A stretch of 64,000 nucleotides of DNA from Occultella aeris (GTDB taxonomy: Bacteria; Actinomycetota; Actinomycetes; Actinomycetales; Beutenbergiaceae), in contig NZ_CACRYJ010000016.1 in the NCBI RefSeq assembly GCF_902703175.1, positions 183,445-247,444 of the forward strand, given 5' to 3'. Positions 24,196 to 32,363 of this stretch are shown here, piece by piece. A program made the position numbers and the translations under genes. Positions within the stretch are counted from its first letter, which is position 1; each line of letters begins with the position of its first letter. The notes below the pieces were generated by a model. That model worked only from the letters and a program-made list of their open reading frames with translations. It did not search any database and was not told the DNA's origin.

Positions 24196-26108
24196 TGTGG
24201 CGCCGCGCCCGGCCGGTGCTGCTCATGACCATCCGCGACCTGCGTCGCCGTCCACCGCGGACGGTCCTCGTCGCCGTCCTGCTTGCACTGGTGACGGCGG
24301 TCGGATCGGCCGCTGTCGCGATGGCGGTAGCCAGTCGACAAATGAGCTCCGGAGTGTCGACGGATGCATGGGTCTCGGCGACGACGGTGCTGGTGTGCGT
24401 GCTCGCACTAGGCATCATCTGCCTCGTCACAGCACCTCTACACATGGCTGCCGCACACCGCAATCTGCGGCAGATCGGTCTGGTGGAGGCGGCCGGCGGT
24501 CGTGTCGGCGATACGACGTTCGCACTCGTCGCTCCGGCGGGTCTGACCGCCGCAGCCGGCGCGGTGGTCGGCGCTCCGCTCGGCCTCGCGCTGGCGAGCG
24601 GTGCCCTGTCGACCGGTGGCGGGGCAGCCAGTGTGCCCGAGACGGTGACCGTGGTTGTCGCAGCGATTGCTATCGCGGTGGTCGTCGTCGCCGTCAACGT
24701 TGTCGCCGCGCTGATGACAGCGTGGCGCGTCCGCGGCGCGTCCGTCGTCGACACGCTCCACGGGCGCGTATCCGAGTCGGGGCGCACGAGTAGCGCGCGC
24801 CGCATCGGCCTGGCGGTCACCTGCCTGGCCCTCGGGGGCATGGTGTTGGCACTCGGGCTCCGACGCATCGACCTGCTGCTCGTGGCCGTCGGAACCGTGG
24901 TGACGTGGGCCGGCCTGGCTGCGCTGCTGGCGATCGGCCTCACGTCGCTCCTCGGCAGGGCACGCCGCGGACCGTACTCACTGCGCTTCGCTCTGCGTGA
25001 GGGTGCGAGGTATCCGATGCGAGTGGTTCCGACGACCATCGCCAGCGCCACTATGGTCGCCTTGCTGGTCGCAGCGATGACCTACGTCGGCAGTACGCAC
25101 CAGGCTGAGTTCGACAGGTACACCCCGATGGGTCCCCCGGGATCAGGAATCTTTATGCGCTGGGACCCAGATGGGTTGGCTCTCGAGGTGACTGCTGCCG
25201 AGACGGAGGCGGTGTCTGCGATGGTCACCGAGGTGGGCGCCGACGGCCGTGCGCTACCGCTCCTCACTCCCGACGACCCGCTCTGGCTCTCGGACGGCCG
25301 GGACACTGTCGTATTTGAACCCGCCGATGAGTCCAGCCTGCTCGGTGGCAGCGGCGTACCCGCGGCCCTGCTGGCGAGCGATGACCTGATCGAGGCTTGG
25401 GGCTACGACGCCTCCGTCCGGGACGCGCTCTCCGCTGAGCGACTCGTGGTCGCTCCCGGAACGCTGCCGGGAGGCAGCGAAACTGCGGTGCTCACTGGAC
25501 CGGGCGGCGAGCGCACTGTCCAAGTTGAGGAGATCCTGCCGCGCGGTCCTGCTACGGCACTGCTGCCGCGCACTGTGGAGACCGAGCTCGACGTGCACGT
25601 GGTCGCCGTGCTCGTGGTTGGGCTCGACCCCGTCGCACTCGAGGGACTCGGCCAGGCCGCACAGGCAGACGGCTGGACGCTGGCGATCGAGCATGGCGCG
25701 CCCGAACTGGAGCACGCGCCTACGGAGTACGCCCTCCTGGCCGCCGCCGCGATCGTGGTCGCGCTCCTGCTGTGGCTGATGGGTGCGCTTGCCCGAGAAG
25801 AGGCACGACCGGACGTCGCCACGCTCGAGGCCGTCGGTGCGCGCCCGAGGTTCACGCGCTGGGTCGCGGCGTGGCAGGCCGGCGGGGCCGCCGCGATCGC
25901 GGTGATCGCAGGAATCCCAATCGGGCTGCTCGGCACCCGGTTGCTCATGACGGTCCGTGACACGAGCCTTGCCTGGGAGCCGACCTCGCTCGTGATCCCA
26001 TGGCTGCCAACGCTCGCGATGCTCGTGGTGGTGCCACTGGTCGCAGGGCTCGGGGTAGCAGCGCTACAGCCCCGCCGTCCGCCCTTGGTACGCCGAGTGG
26101 CGGAGTGA
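24195..26108 (+). CDS. FtsX-like ABC transporter permease
   Basis: The 637-aa membrane protein begins with MWRRARPVLLMTIRDLRRRP and a first helix (VLVAVLLALVTAVGSAAVAMAV). Three further N-terminal helices follow, then a large extracytoplasmic domain (about residues 300-500) and a C-terminal FtsX domain (YALLAAAAIVVALLLWLMGA, GIPIGLLGTRLLM, LAMLVVVPLVAGLGVAAL). The start overlaps the ATPase stop as TGATG. With the ATPase it forms a mechanotransmission-type exporter; the substrate is unknown. An antibiotic or peptide resistance role is inferred from the PadR partner. Confidence 0.93.
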   Translation: MWRRARPVLLMTIRDLRRRPPRTVLVAVLLALVTAVGSAAVAMAVASRQMSSGVSTDAWVSATTVLVCVLALGIICLVTAPLHMAAAHRNLRQIGLVEAAGGRVGDTTFALVAPAGLTAAAGAVVGAPLGLALASGALSTGGGAASVPETVTVVVAAIAIAVVVVAVNVVAALMTAWRVRGASVVDTLHGRVSESGRTSSARRIGLAVTCLALGGMVLALGLRRIDLLLVAVGTVVTWAGLAALLAIGLTSLLGRARRGPYSLRFALREGARYPMRVVPTTIASATMVALLVAAMTYVGSTHQAEFDRYTPMGPPGSGIFMRWDPDGLALEVTAAETEAVSAMVTEVGADGRALPLLTPDDPLWLSDGRDTVVFEPADESSLLGGSGVPAALLASDDLIEAWGYDASVRDALSAERLVVAPGTLPGGSETAVLTGPGGERTVQVEEILPRGPATALLPRTVETELDVHVVAVLVVGLDPVALEGLGQAAQADGWTLAIEHGAPELEHAPTEYALLAAAAIVVALLLWLMGALAREEARPDVATLEAVGARPRFTRWVAAWQAGGAAAIAVIAGIPIGLLGTRLLMTVRDTSLAWEPTSLVIPWLPTLAMLVVVPLVAGLGVAALQPRRPPLVRRVAE

Positions 26109-26171
26109 CTCGTGCGGGCGGACTGGGCCAGGGAGATCGAAGTTCGACCTTCGCTGGGTAACACTGGCGCC

Positions 26172-26597
26172 GTGGGTGATCCCGTGGGTCCGTGCGCTGA
26201 GCGTCCGACCAAGCGAGTCGTCAAGCAGCGCATCCGCAACCGCATCATCGAGTACCTCGAGCTCGTTGCCTCATTCGCCGCGCAGCTGACGTACGAGGCA
26301 GTGGCACCGATCGTGCATGTTCCCTACGAGATCATCAACCAATGGGAGGACTGGACGCTCGGCTCGGATCCCTGGCTCGATGAGTCGCAGGTCTACACGG
26401 TCGAAGAGAAGGAAGCCTTGAGACGCTTCCAGGTCGTCTGGGACAGAGCCGCTGAGGATCTGGCTGACGACTACCCGGCCCTCCGACAAGTTCAGGCTAT
26501 GCCGGTTTGGGACGAGTTGCGGCGGGAGGCCGAGTTCGCGCTCGCCGTCTTCGCCCGTCGCGGCCGGCTGCCGGAGGACCAGGAAGCGTGGCCCTGA
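26172..26597 (+). CDS. Conserved protein of unknown function
   Basis: The product is about 141 aa, soluble and acidic, with VKQRIRNRIIEYLELVASFA, YEIINQWEDWTLGSDPWLDE and TVEEKEALRRFQVVWDRAAE. I recognise the general pattern as an actinobacterial hypothetical family but know no function. GTG 26172 was chosen over GTG 26112 because an AACACT -10-like box (26160-26165) lies 6 nt before it, suggesting a leaderless transcript. It follows the exporter operon and overlaps the next small gene. Confidence 0.6.
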   Translation: MGDPVGPCAERPTKRVVKQRIRNRIIEYLELVASFAAQLTYEAVAPIVHVPYEIINQWEDWTLGSDPWLDESQVYTVEEKEALRRFQVVWDRAAEDLADDYPALRQVQAMPVWDELRREAEFALAVFARRGRLPEDQEAWP

Positions 26598-26749
26598 TCG
26601 TCGACCCAGGGGCCGTAGGCTATTGCGACATTCTTGAACTGGCCGGACATCGTCAGCTCGAAGAGCCCCGCAAGGGACCGTGGCCGTGGATCCTTGTGCT
26701 TGGCGTAATGGTCCTTCTGCTCGGGTTCGTCCGGTTTGTCCTCATCTGA
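26588..26749 (+). CDS. Small single-helix membrane protein (53 aa)
   Basis: From GTG 26588 the 53-aa product has a hydrophilic start and one C-terminal membrane helix (PWPWILVLGVMVLLLGFVRFVLI). AGGAA precedes the GTG. It overlaps the 3' end of the preceding gene, suggesting coupling. No homologue is recognised. Confidence 0.4.
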   Translation: MALIVDPGAVGYCDILELAGHRQLEEPRKGPWPWILVLGVMVLLLGFVRFVLI

Positions 26750-27028
26750 GCAGTTGCCTCTACGCGCTGCCTTGGGCAGGGCGATCGGCAAGGACCAGGC
26801 CGGGACCGGCGTCCTGTGCATCTTCAACACCGCCTCACCTGACTGTGCTCGACGTGAAATCACCATGCGGAGGCGGCGGCGGGGTGACCCTCGCGATGCT
26901 GCCGCGGCCCGGGAACGCGGGATCGAGCAGCGACCGACCACATCGAGGTCATCAAGTCCGCCCTGGCCCAACTGCCCGGCCTGACCCTGCGACGGTGGGC
27001 GCACGAGGGCGTCGAAGAAGAGGCTGCG

Positions 27029-27625
27029 CTACCGCGCACGTGACGCGCCCTCCGTGCGGTCCGCACCCGTGCGGGACGTCGCGCGACGACGCATCTTGAC
27101 GTAGTTGCCGCACCCGGCCATCGAGCACCACCGCCGGGCATGGTTGCGGGAGGAGTCGTAGAACGCCCAGTGGCACGTGCGGCGCGCGCAGGCCTTGAGG
27201 CGCGTCCAGTCGCGGGCGACCTCGCAGCGCCGGATGGCGTCGACTAGGCCAGCCATGGCGCGGACGTAGTCGCTGCCAGTTCCCGTGAGGACTAGACCGC
27301 CGTCGTCGTCGAGCACGGCCCGCAACGGCAGTCGGGCCAGCTCGGCAGCCAGGAGGCGCCGGGCGTCGGGAGCGGCTTCGTGCCCGGCGTGCGCAAGGAG
27401 CACCGCGCGCAGCCCCTCGCGGATCCGGAGGGCGGAGCGCAGGTCCGTCGGCGTCATCGAGGCACCTGGGGCCACCAGGCCGTGCGCCGACAGCCAGTCG
27501 GTGAGTGCAGCCACGCTGGTCAGAGACTCGGCATCCTCCTGCGGCTCGTAGCTGTTCACGAAGTCCCGCACCAGCGCCGCGGCAGGGGGCGCCCACGTAT
27601 CGAAGCCGTTCTCAGCAACGTGCAT
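27029..27625 (-). CDS. ABATE/CGNR zinc-finger regulator
   Basis: The 198-aa product has the ABATE ligand-like domain (LVRDFVNSYEP, LREGLRAVLLAH-like sequence REGLRAVLLAHAG) and a C-terminal zinc finger (CARRTCHWAFYDSSRNHARR then WCSMAGCGNY). The family consensus is CGNR, so the Arg-to-Tyr change in CGNY is a deviation. These proteins are transcription regulators. It is divergent from an MFS transporter gene, with a 10-bp inverted repeat in the 266-bp gap, so it probably controls the pump. Confidence 0.88.
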   Translation of the reverse strand: MHVAENGFDTWAPPAAALVRDFVNSYEPQEDAESLTSVAALTDWLSAHGLVAPGASMTPTDLRSALRIREGLRAVLLAHAGHEAAPDARRLLAAELARLPLRAVLDDDGGLVLTGTGSDYVRAMAGLVDAIRRCEVARDWTRLKACARRTCHWAFYDSSRNHARRWCSMAGCGNYVKMRRRATSRTGADRTEGASRAR

Positions 27626-27626
27626 C

Positions 27627-27699
27627 ACACCAGCGTACCCGGTTGACCAGTGTCCGGTCGTGGGTCAGGATGACACCGGCAAACGACGAACGCTGGTGT
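27627..27699. promoter_or_regulatory. Inverted repeat in the CGNR/MFS divergent gap
   Basis: ACACCAGCGT (27627-27636) and ACGCTGGTGT (27690-27699) are exact reverse complements 53 nt apart. They could be two operator half-sites or two separate sites of the CGNR regulator. Function is not proven. Confidence 0.35.
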
Positions 27700-27891
27700 T
27701 GAGGACAGACGAACTTGGAGTCTTCGGACGACGGGCACGGCGCTCACGACAGGACGTGTCACGACCCTCGAGCTCCTCACGACCCTCGGACCGGTACGTC
27801 GACCTCTACCTGCCCGCCTTCCCGCAGCTGCGACAGCAACTCGGGTCGAGCACGTCCGCCTGCCCGTGACGCACCAGCTGGAGACACCTTC

Positions 27892-29106
27892 GTGTTTGAA
27901 CTGCCCGGGCTTCGCCGCCACCTCCCTCTCGCGATCGCCCTCGGGGTCGACTCGATCGGCACCGGGATCAGCGCCCCCCTGCTCCTGCTCTTCCTGACCA
28001 AGGTGGCGAACATCCCGCTGGCCCAAGCCGGCGTCACCTTGTCCGCCACCTTTGCCGTCGCGCTGTTCGTCCCTGCCGTGGCCGGCCAGGTCGTGCCACG
28101 ACTCGGCGGGCGAACGGTGCTGATCGCCGCCCAGGTCCTACAAGCACTGGGGCTCGCTGGCTTCCTGGTGGTGCGCGAACTCCCCGCGATCGTTGCCTGT
28201 GCGCTCGTCCTGGCGATCGGTCAACGCACCTTCTGGTCGTCGGTCTTCGCCGTCATCGCAGACGCCTCCGACTCCGGCCCTCCCGCCGACAAGGACCGAT
28301 GGTTCGCGTTCACCAACATGATCCAGAACACCGGCTACGCTCTCGGCGCTCTGACCGCCGGAGCGCTCCTGCTCATTCCCGGGGACCTGCCCTATCTCCT
28401 CGCCATCGGCGCGAACGCCACCTTCCTCGCCCTCTCGGGGATCCTGATGCTGGCAGAGCGAGCAGGCCAGCCAACGCGGACCGCGCCAGAGGTCGCACCG
28501 CCCCGCATCCATCGGGCTCCGTCACGGCCTTACCTCGCCTACATCGGCGTCAGTGCCCTCTTCGCCTTCTGTAGCACCCTGCTCGGCTCAGGTCTGGCGA
28601 TCTACGTCGTCGACGGCCTGTCGGCCTCCGCAGCGGTCGTCGGACCGCTATTGGCGGTCAACACGCTGCTCAGCGCGATCGGGCAGGCTCCAGCGGTACG
28701 ACTGACACGCCGATTCTCACGCGTGCGAGTGATGATCCTCGCCGGACTGATCTGGTGCGTCTGGGGCCTCTTCACCGCGAGCCTTGGCCACACCCCGGCG
28801 TCGCTGATCGTGCCCGCCCTAGCGCTGTCGGTGGTGATCTACTCGATCGCAGAACTCCTTCACGGCCCGCGGTCGATGGCCTTCGCCGCGGACGCCGCGC
28901 CGCCCGACCAGCGCAGCACCTATCTCTCCTGGTTCCAGTACAGCTTCGCGCTGGCCAACATCGCCGCCCCCGGCGTCTTCGCCGCCACCTTCGGCATCGC
29001 CCCAGCCCTTCCCTGGCTCATTGCATCCCTGGTCGCCATACTCGCGTGCCTCGGTCTCGCTGCGGTGGCACGGGTTCTTCATCCGCAACCACCCGTCCAG
29101 AACTGA
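27892..29106 (+). CDS. MFS transporter
   Basis: The 404-aa protein has about 12 membrane helices, with loop motifs VVPRLGGRTVL between helices 2 and 3 and RFSRVRVMILAG in the second half, typical of the drug-exporter-like MFS superfamily. GTG 27892 starts the conserved core (FELPGLRRHLPLAIALGVDS); GGAG lies about 10 nt upstream. It is divergent from the CGNR regulator. Substrate unknown; efflux is inferred. It ends against a decayed nuclease gene. Confidence 0.9.
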   Translation: MFELPGLRRHLPLAIALGVDSIGTGISAPLLLLFLTKVANIPLAQAGVTLSATFAVALFVPAVAGQVVPRLGGRTVLIAAQVLQALGLAGFLVVRELPAIVACALVLAIGQRTFWSSVFAVIADASDSGPPADKDRWFAFTNMIQNTGYALGALTAGALLLIPGDLPYLLAIGANATFLALSGILMLAERAGQPTRTAPEVAPPRIHRAPSRPYLAYIGVSALFAFCSTLLGSGLAIYVVDGLSASAAVVGPLLAVNTLLSAIGQAPAVRLTRRFSRVRVMILAGLIWCVWGLFTASLGHTPASLIVPALALSVVIYSIAELLHGPRSMAFAADAAPPDQRSTYLSWFQYSFALANIAAPGVFAATFGIAPALPWLIASLVAILACLGLAAVARVLHPQPPVQN

Positions 29107-29122
29107 CCGTTTCCGCGGTTTC

Positions 29123-29665
29123 GCGCGTTCGGCCGCAGGGCCGGTGAGGTCGAGGAATGCCAGCACGTAGGGATCGCGGGTGAGTTGCTGGGCGAGTTCG
29201 GAGTCTGCAGCTGGCAGGTGAGCGGCAAAGTTCGAGGGGGCGGCGCCGACGCAGCCGTGCAGGCTGTTCATGATCTGGCTCAGCAATACGTTGCGGGACC
29301 AGCCGCACTCGGCCGCTGCTTGCGCGTACCAGTCGCGCTCGGACTCGGTCTCGAGTTTGTCCAACAGCACCATGATGTGGCCCGAGGGAAAGTTTGGCGG
29401 CAGGCTGCTGCCAAACCTCGTCGGACCACGCCTGGGCGGACGTGCGCATGTACCGCAGGTTGCGATGGCTGAAGCCACGAGAGCCAGGGAACGCGACCTG
29501 GAGATCCTCGGAAAGCCGGTTGATCACCGATGTGCCGCAAGCCTCGGTCCCCAGACGATCCAGGATCGTGCGGCCGCTGCGCCAGTACGTGCCGACGAGT
29601 TCAGTGTTGACGACACGCTGCGCACGCCACCGGGCGTCGGCCACGGTACGTTTGCGCTCCTCGAG
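29123..29665 (-). pseudogene. Frameshifted and truncated DUF1016 (YhcG-like) nuclease gene
   Basis: One minus frame reads QRVVNTELVGTYWRSGRTIL, VAFPGSRGFSHRNLRYMRTS and AWSDEVWQQPAAKLS. A second frame continues with SGHIMVLLDKLETESERDWY, AECGWSRNVLLSQIMNSL and DPYVLAFLDLTGPAAERA. In DUF1016 proteins these form one N-terminal domain. One extra T near 29391 shifts the frame. The C-terminal PDDEXK nuclease domain is missing, cut off next to the MFS gene. Such proteins often accompany restriction systems. Confidence 0.7.
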
Positions 29666-29934
29666 GAGGTCGAGGGCTATCAGATCGTGCACGCCATCGC
29701 CTGCAGCGAGGTCACGCCAACGCGGATCATGCACCGCGACACCACGAACTACATGGGTATTCTGCTCGACGACAACAACCGCAAGCCGATCACCCGCCTG
29801 CACTCAACACCGGCCAGAAGTACCTCGGCCTGTTCGACGAGGACAAGGCCGAGACACGACACCCGATCACCTCCCTCAAGGAGATCTACGACCACGCCGA
29901 GTACATCCGCAAGGCCGTGCACATCTACCTCTGA
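29655..29934 (+). pseudogene. C-terminal fragment of a restriction-endonuclease-type protein
   Basis: The plus strand reads EEVEGYQIVHAIACSEV, RDTTNYMGILLDDNNRKPIT, RLH, then after a one-base deletion near 29801 NTGQKYLGLFDEDKAETRHP, ITSLKEIYDHAEYIRKA and a TGA at 29932-29934. This matches the conserved C-terminus of type I restriction (HsdR N-terminal-domain-like) endonuclease proteins. Everything upstream is lost. It abuts the opposite-strand DUF1016 relic, so both are leftovers of a defence locus. Confidence 0.6.
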
Positions 29935-30098
29935 GGCCGTCGCTGGTTGGCGCCGGATCAGTTGCGGAAACCCGACACCGGACACCCACCCGATAGCGGC
30001 GCACAACCTCGGGCTGCGCAGACTGCTCGCGGGGTGGGTAGGCCCGTGGGGTGCTCGGGCGCCGAGCGGCGCTCAGGACCGGCGTGGGGTGGGCAGTC

Positions 30099-30129
30099 TT
30101 GACCCTCACGCAACGTGAGGATCCAGGGT
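30099..30129 (+). promoter_or_regulatory. MerR-type long-spacer promoter
   Basis: The -35 box TTGACC (30099-30104) runs into the inverted repeat CCTCACG-CAA-CGTGAGG (30104-30120). A -10-like CAGGGT (30124-30129) follows, giving a 19-bp spacer. An operator inside an over-long spacer is the hallmark of MerR/TipA activation. Transcription would start about 7 nt later at the ATG 30137, so the mRNA is probably leaderless. Confidence 0.85.
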
Positions 30130-30136
30130 GTCTCAC

Positions 30137-30667
30137 ATGACCGATTACTTCAACGCATTCGAGATTAGCCCCGTTCCTGACGGCCCGGACGCGGTCGCGC
30201 CAGATCCGTTCCTCGGCATCTACGCGATGCCGATGTTCGTGAAGATCCCGACGAGGGACCTTCGCGCATCGACAGACTTCTGGGTCCGCGGACTCGGCTT
30301 TGTCGACTTGTTCAGCGTTCCCGGGCAGATCGTGCATCTGCGACGGTGGGCGTTTCAGGACGTCCTGCTCGTTCCAGCGGACGACGATGCGGCCGGGTCA
30401 GCGGCGTCCACAACTCAGGTGTTCATCTCTTGCGTCCTCGGCCAGCTCCAATCCGTAGCCGACGCGTGTCGAGAACTGTCCCCGGATTCGGTGACAGGGC
30501 CGTACGACACGGCGTGGAGAACGCGCGACATCTCTGTCATCACTCCCGAAGGGGCACACGTCACGTTCACGGCGGCCACGCCGTTCACTCCTGACAGCGA
30601 CGTGGGGCGCGATTTCGCGTCTGTAGGGATCTTCGCGCCGGGTGACTCCGAAGGAGGCCCACAATGA
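30137..30667 (+). CDS. VOC (glyoxalase-like) family protein
   Basis: The product is about 176 aa with a single vicinal-oxygen-chelate domain (AMPMFVKIPTRDLRASTDFWVRGLGF and VFISCVLGQLQSVADACREL in parts; ISVITPEGAHVTFTA at the end). The family includes drug-binding and fosfomycin/bleomycin resistance proteins as well as metabolic dioxygenases. ATG 30137 is preferred over GTG 30128 because it coincides with the predicted transcription start. It overlaps the regulator gene by ATGA, and both are driven by the MerR-type promoter, suggesting inducible drug sequestration or modification. Confidence 0.85.
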   Translation: MTDYFNAFEISPVPDGPDAVAPDPFLGIYAMPMFVKIPTRDLRASTDFWVRGLGFVDLFSVPGQIVHLRRWAFQDVLLVPADDDAAGSAASTTQVFISCVLGQLQSVADACRELSPDSVTGPYDTAWRTRDISVITPEGAHVTFTAATPFTPDSDVGRDFASVGIFAPGDSEGGPQ

Positions 30668-31476
30668 CATCCATGGTTGACAGTGAGATCGATGGGGATG
30701 CAACGGTCGGTGTCGCCGCCGAGGTCCTCGGGCTGACCGTGCGCACTCTGCACCATTGGGACGAGATCGGTCTCGCATCGCCGTCCCGCCGCACGCCCGC
30801 CGGCTACCGCCTCTACACCTGGGATGACCTCGAGCGCCTTGGCCGGGTCGTGGCCTACCGTGAGGCCGGACTCACGCTCGACGCGATTCGCGATGTGCTC
30901 GATGATGCGACCACTGAGATCGGAAGCACGCTGCGCGAGCAGCGGGCTCGGCTGGCCGAGCGGATTCACGATCTCCAGCAACTCGACGAACGGCTCGAGC
31001 GCATGACTGACGCGCACGAGCGAGGCATCCTGATGAGTGACGACGAGCAGCGTGAGGCCTTCGGTGAAGATTGGGATCCGCAGCAATCGCGAGCGGCCCG
31101 CTTCGTGTGGGGAGGGTCGAAGCAGTGGGCGCAGTTCGCGGAACACTCGGCGTCCCGTTCACAATCCCAGTGGCGCGCGCTCTCCGAGGCGATGTCCACT
31201 CTCCAGCGCGACCTCGCCGATGCGGTGAGACGTAGCGTCAAGCCAGGGAGCCAGGAGGCGGACGACCTTGCCGAACGCCACCGCGAACTGTTCTCGAACT
31301 TCTTCCCACTGACGCGACAGATGCAGGTGTGCCTGGCTCGGATGTTCGAGGCCGACCCAGGGTTCGCGTCGTACTACAACGGGATCGGTGACGGCCTCTC
31401 TACGTGGTTCCGTCAGAGCATCGACGAGTCCGCGCGCCACCACGGGATCGATCCGGATACCGCGACCTGGGAGTAG
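30664..31476 (+). CDS. MerR-family regulator with TipAS drug-recognition domain
   Basis: The 270-aa protein has a MerR winged HTH at about residues 12-80 (VGVAAEVLGLTVRTLHHWDE, PAGYRLYTWDDLERLGRVVA) and a coiled coil at about 85-125. The C-terminal TipAS-like helical domain is at about 135-255 (FPLTRQMQVCLARMFEADPG, FASYYNGIGDGLSTWF). TipAS domains bind thiopeptide and other antibiotics. The start overlaps the VOC stop. The promoter at 30099-30129 carries its expected operator, so the pair is likely autoactivated on ligand binding. Confidence 0.93.
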   Translation: MTSMVDSEIDGDATVGVAAEVLGLTVRTLHHWDEIGLASPSRRTPAGYRLYTWDDLERLGRVVAYREAGLTLDAIRDVLDDATTEIGSTLREQRARLAERIHDLQQLDERLERMTDAHERGILMSDDEQREAFGEDWDPQQSRAARFVWGGSKQWAQFAEHSASRSQSQWRALSEAMSTLQRDLADAVRRSVKPGSQEADDLAERHRELFSNFFPLTRQMQVCLARMFEADPGFASYYNGIGDGLSTWFRQSIDESARHHGIDPDTATWE

Positions 31477-31484
31477 CCCAAGCC

Positions 31485-31556
31485 TCACCCGTACAAAGGA
31501 GCGCGTCGTGCTGGCCGGTAGCGCAGGGCGGTGGCCCCGACCGGAACTCATGGCCT
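31485..31556 (-). pseudogene. C-terminal scrap of a DHFR-like (RibD_C) gene
   Basis: The minus strand reads HEFRS in one frame and VGATALRYRPARRAPLYG with TGA (31485-31487) in the next. This matches the C-terminus HEFGSGAVALRYRP of the intact family member at 22067. Nothing upstream remains. It is short, so the call rests on that local resemblance. Confidence 0.35.
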
Positions 31557-31613
31557 CAGCAACCCGCGGCTACGTCCCGGGCGTTGGTCCGCCGGTTCGG
31601 GCCGTAGTGAGTG

Positions 31614-32363
31614 TTACTGCGTCAGGGGTGCCACGAGTTGCGCGCGTAGGTCGTCCGGTGCGCTCGCGCCCTGCCGAAGCGCCACCTCGGCGACGACCTC
31701 CGAGACCGTCACCTTGCTGTAGGAGCTCAGCTCGTCGTCTCGGTCACCGGCGCCGATCGCTTCGATCAGGTCCAGCGCCAGGTGCAGATCAGGGGCGAGG
31801 ATGGACGGGGGCGAGAACGAGCGGTAGCGCTGCAGGACGCGCGTCCAGACCTCGGCTCGCTCGGCGGCCTCCGGATCGTCGGCGACGTCGGCGGCCGTGG
31901 GGACCGGATAGCTCGCGACATCCCGGAGACCGGCGAACATGGTCTCCATGCTGGAGCGCTCGGTGCTGAGTAGCACATAGATCCAGCGGCTGTCTGGATC
32001 GTCGGGGTCGTCCATGAATCGGGCTGTGCAGCGCAGGTCGAGCGTACTCGGCAGCGGCACAGCCGAAGCACGGTGGAGGAAGACGTGGGCGATGTCGATG
32101 AACTCGGCTGCCCGCAACAGGATCCCGCCGTGCTGAGCGCGACTCACTACCAGATCGTCGAGTCCGAGCTGCCCGTGCGAGAGATGCCGCAGGACGGCAT
32201 CCTGGTCGTGGCGACCTTGATGGAGGGCGTCTGCGACCGCCGCGAGGGTGCGCACGGCCTCGATCCGCCAGGTGGGCCAGGCGTAGCGTTCCAGGGCCCG
32301 ACTCATGACCGGCAGGCTGACCGTTCCCGGTATGCGGTATCCGTGCGGTTGGCTCCAGGTCAT
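31614..32363 (-). CDS. Unknown protein, last gene of the PIG-L/ATP-grasp/GT2 operon
   Basis: The 249-aa soluble, helix-rich product has segments LERYAWPTWRIEAVRTLAAV, DALHQGRHDQDAVLRHLSHG and LRDVASYPVPTAADVADDPE. I recognise no family. The ATG overlaps the stop of the secreted helical protein gene (ATGA, 32360-32363), so it is translationally coupled. No signal peptide or membrane segment is visible, placing it in the cytoplasm. It could serve as a regulatory or scaffold component of the putative glycan system; this is inference from position only. Confidence 0.65.
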   Translation of the reverse strand: MTWSQPHGYRIPGTVSLPVMSRALERYAWPTWRIEAVRTLAAVADALHQGRHDQDAVLRHLSHGQLGLDDLVVSRAQHGGILLRAAEFIDIAHVFLHRASAVPLPSTLDLRCTARFMDDPDDPDSRWIYVLLSTERSSMETMFAGLRDVASYPVPTAADVADDPEAAERAEVWTRVLQRYRSFSPPSILAPDLHLALDLIEAIGAGDRDDELSSYSKVTVSEVVAEVALRQGASAPDDLRAQLVAPLTQ

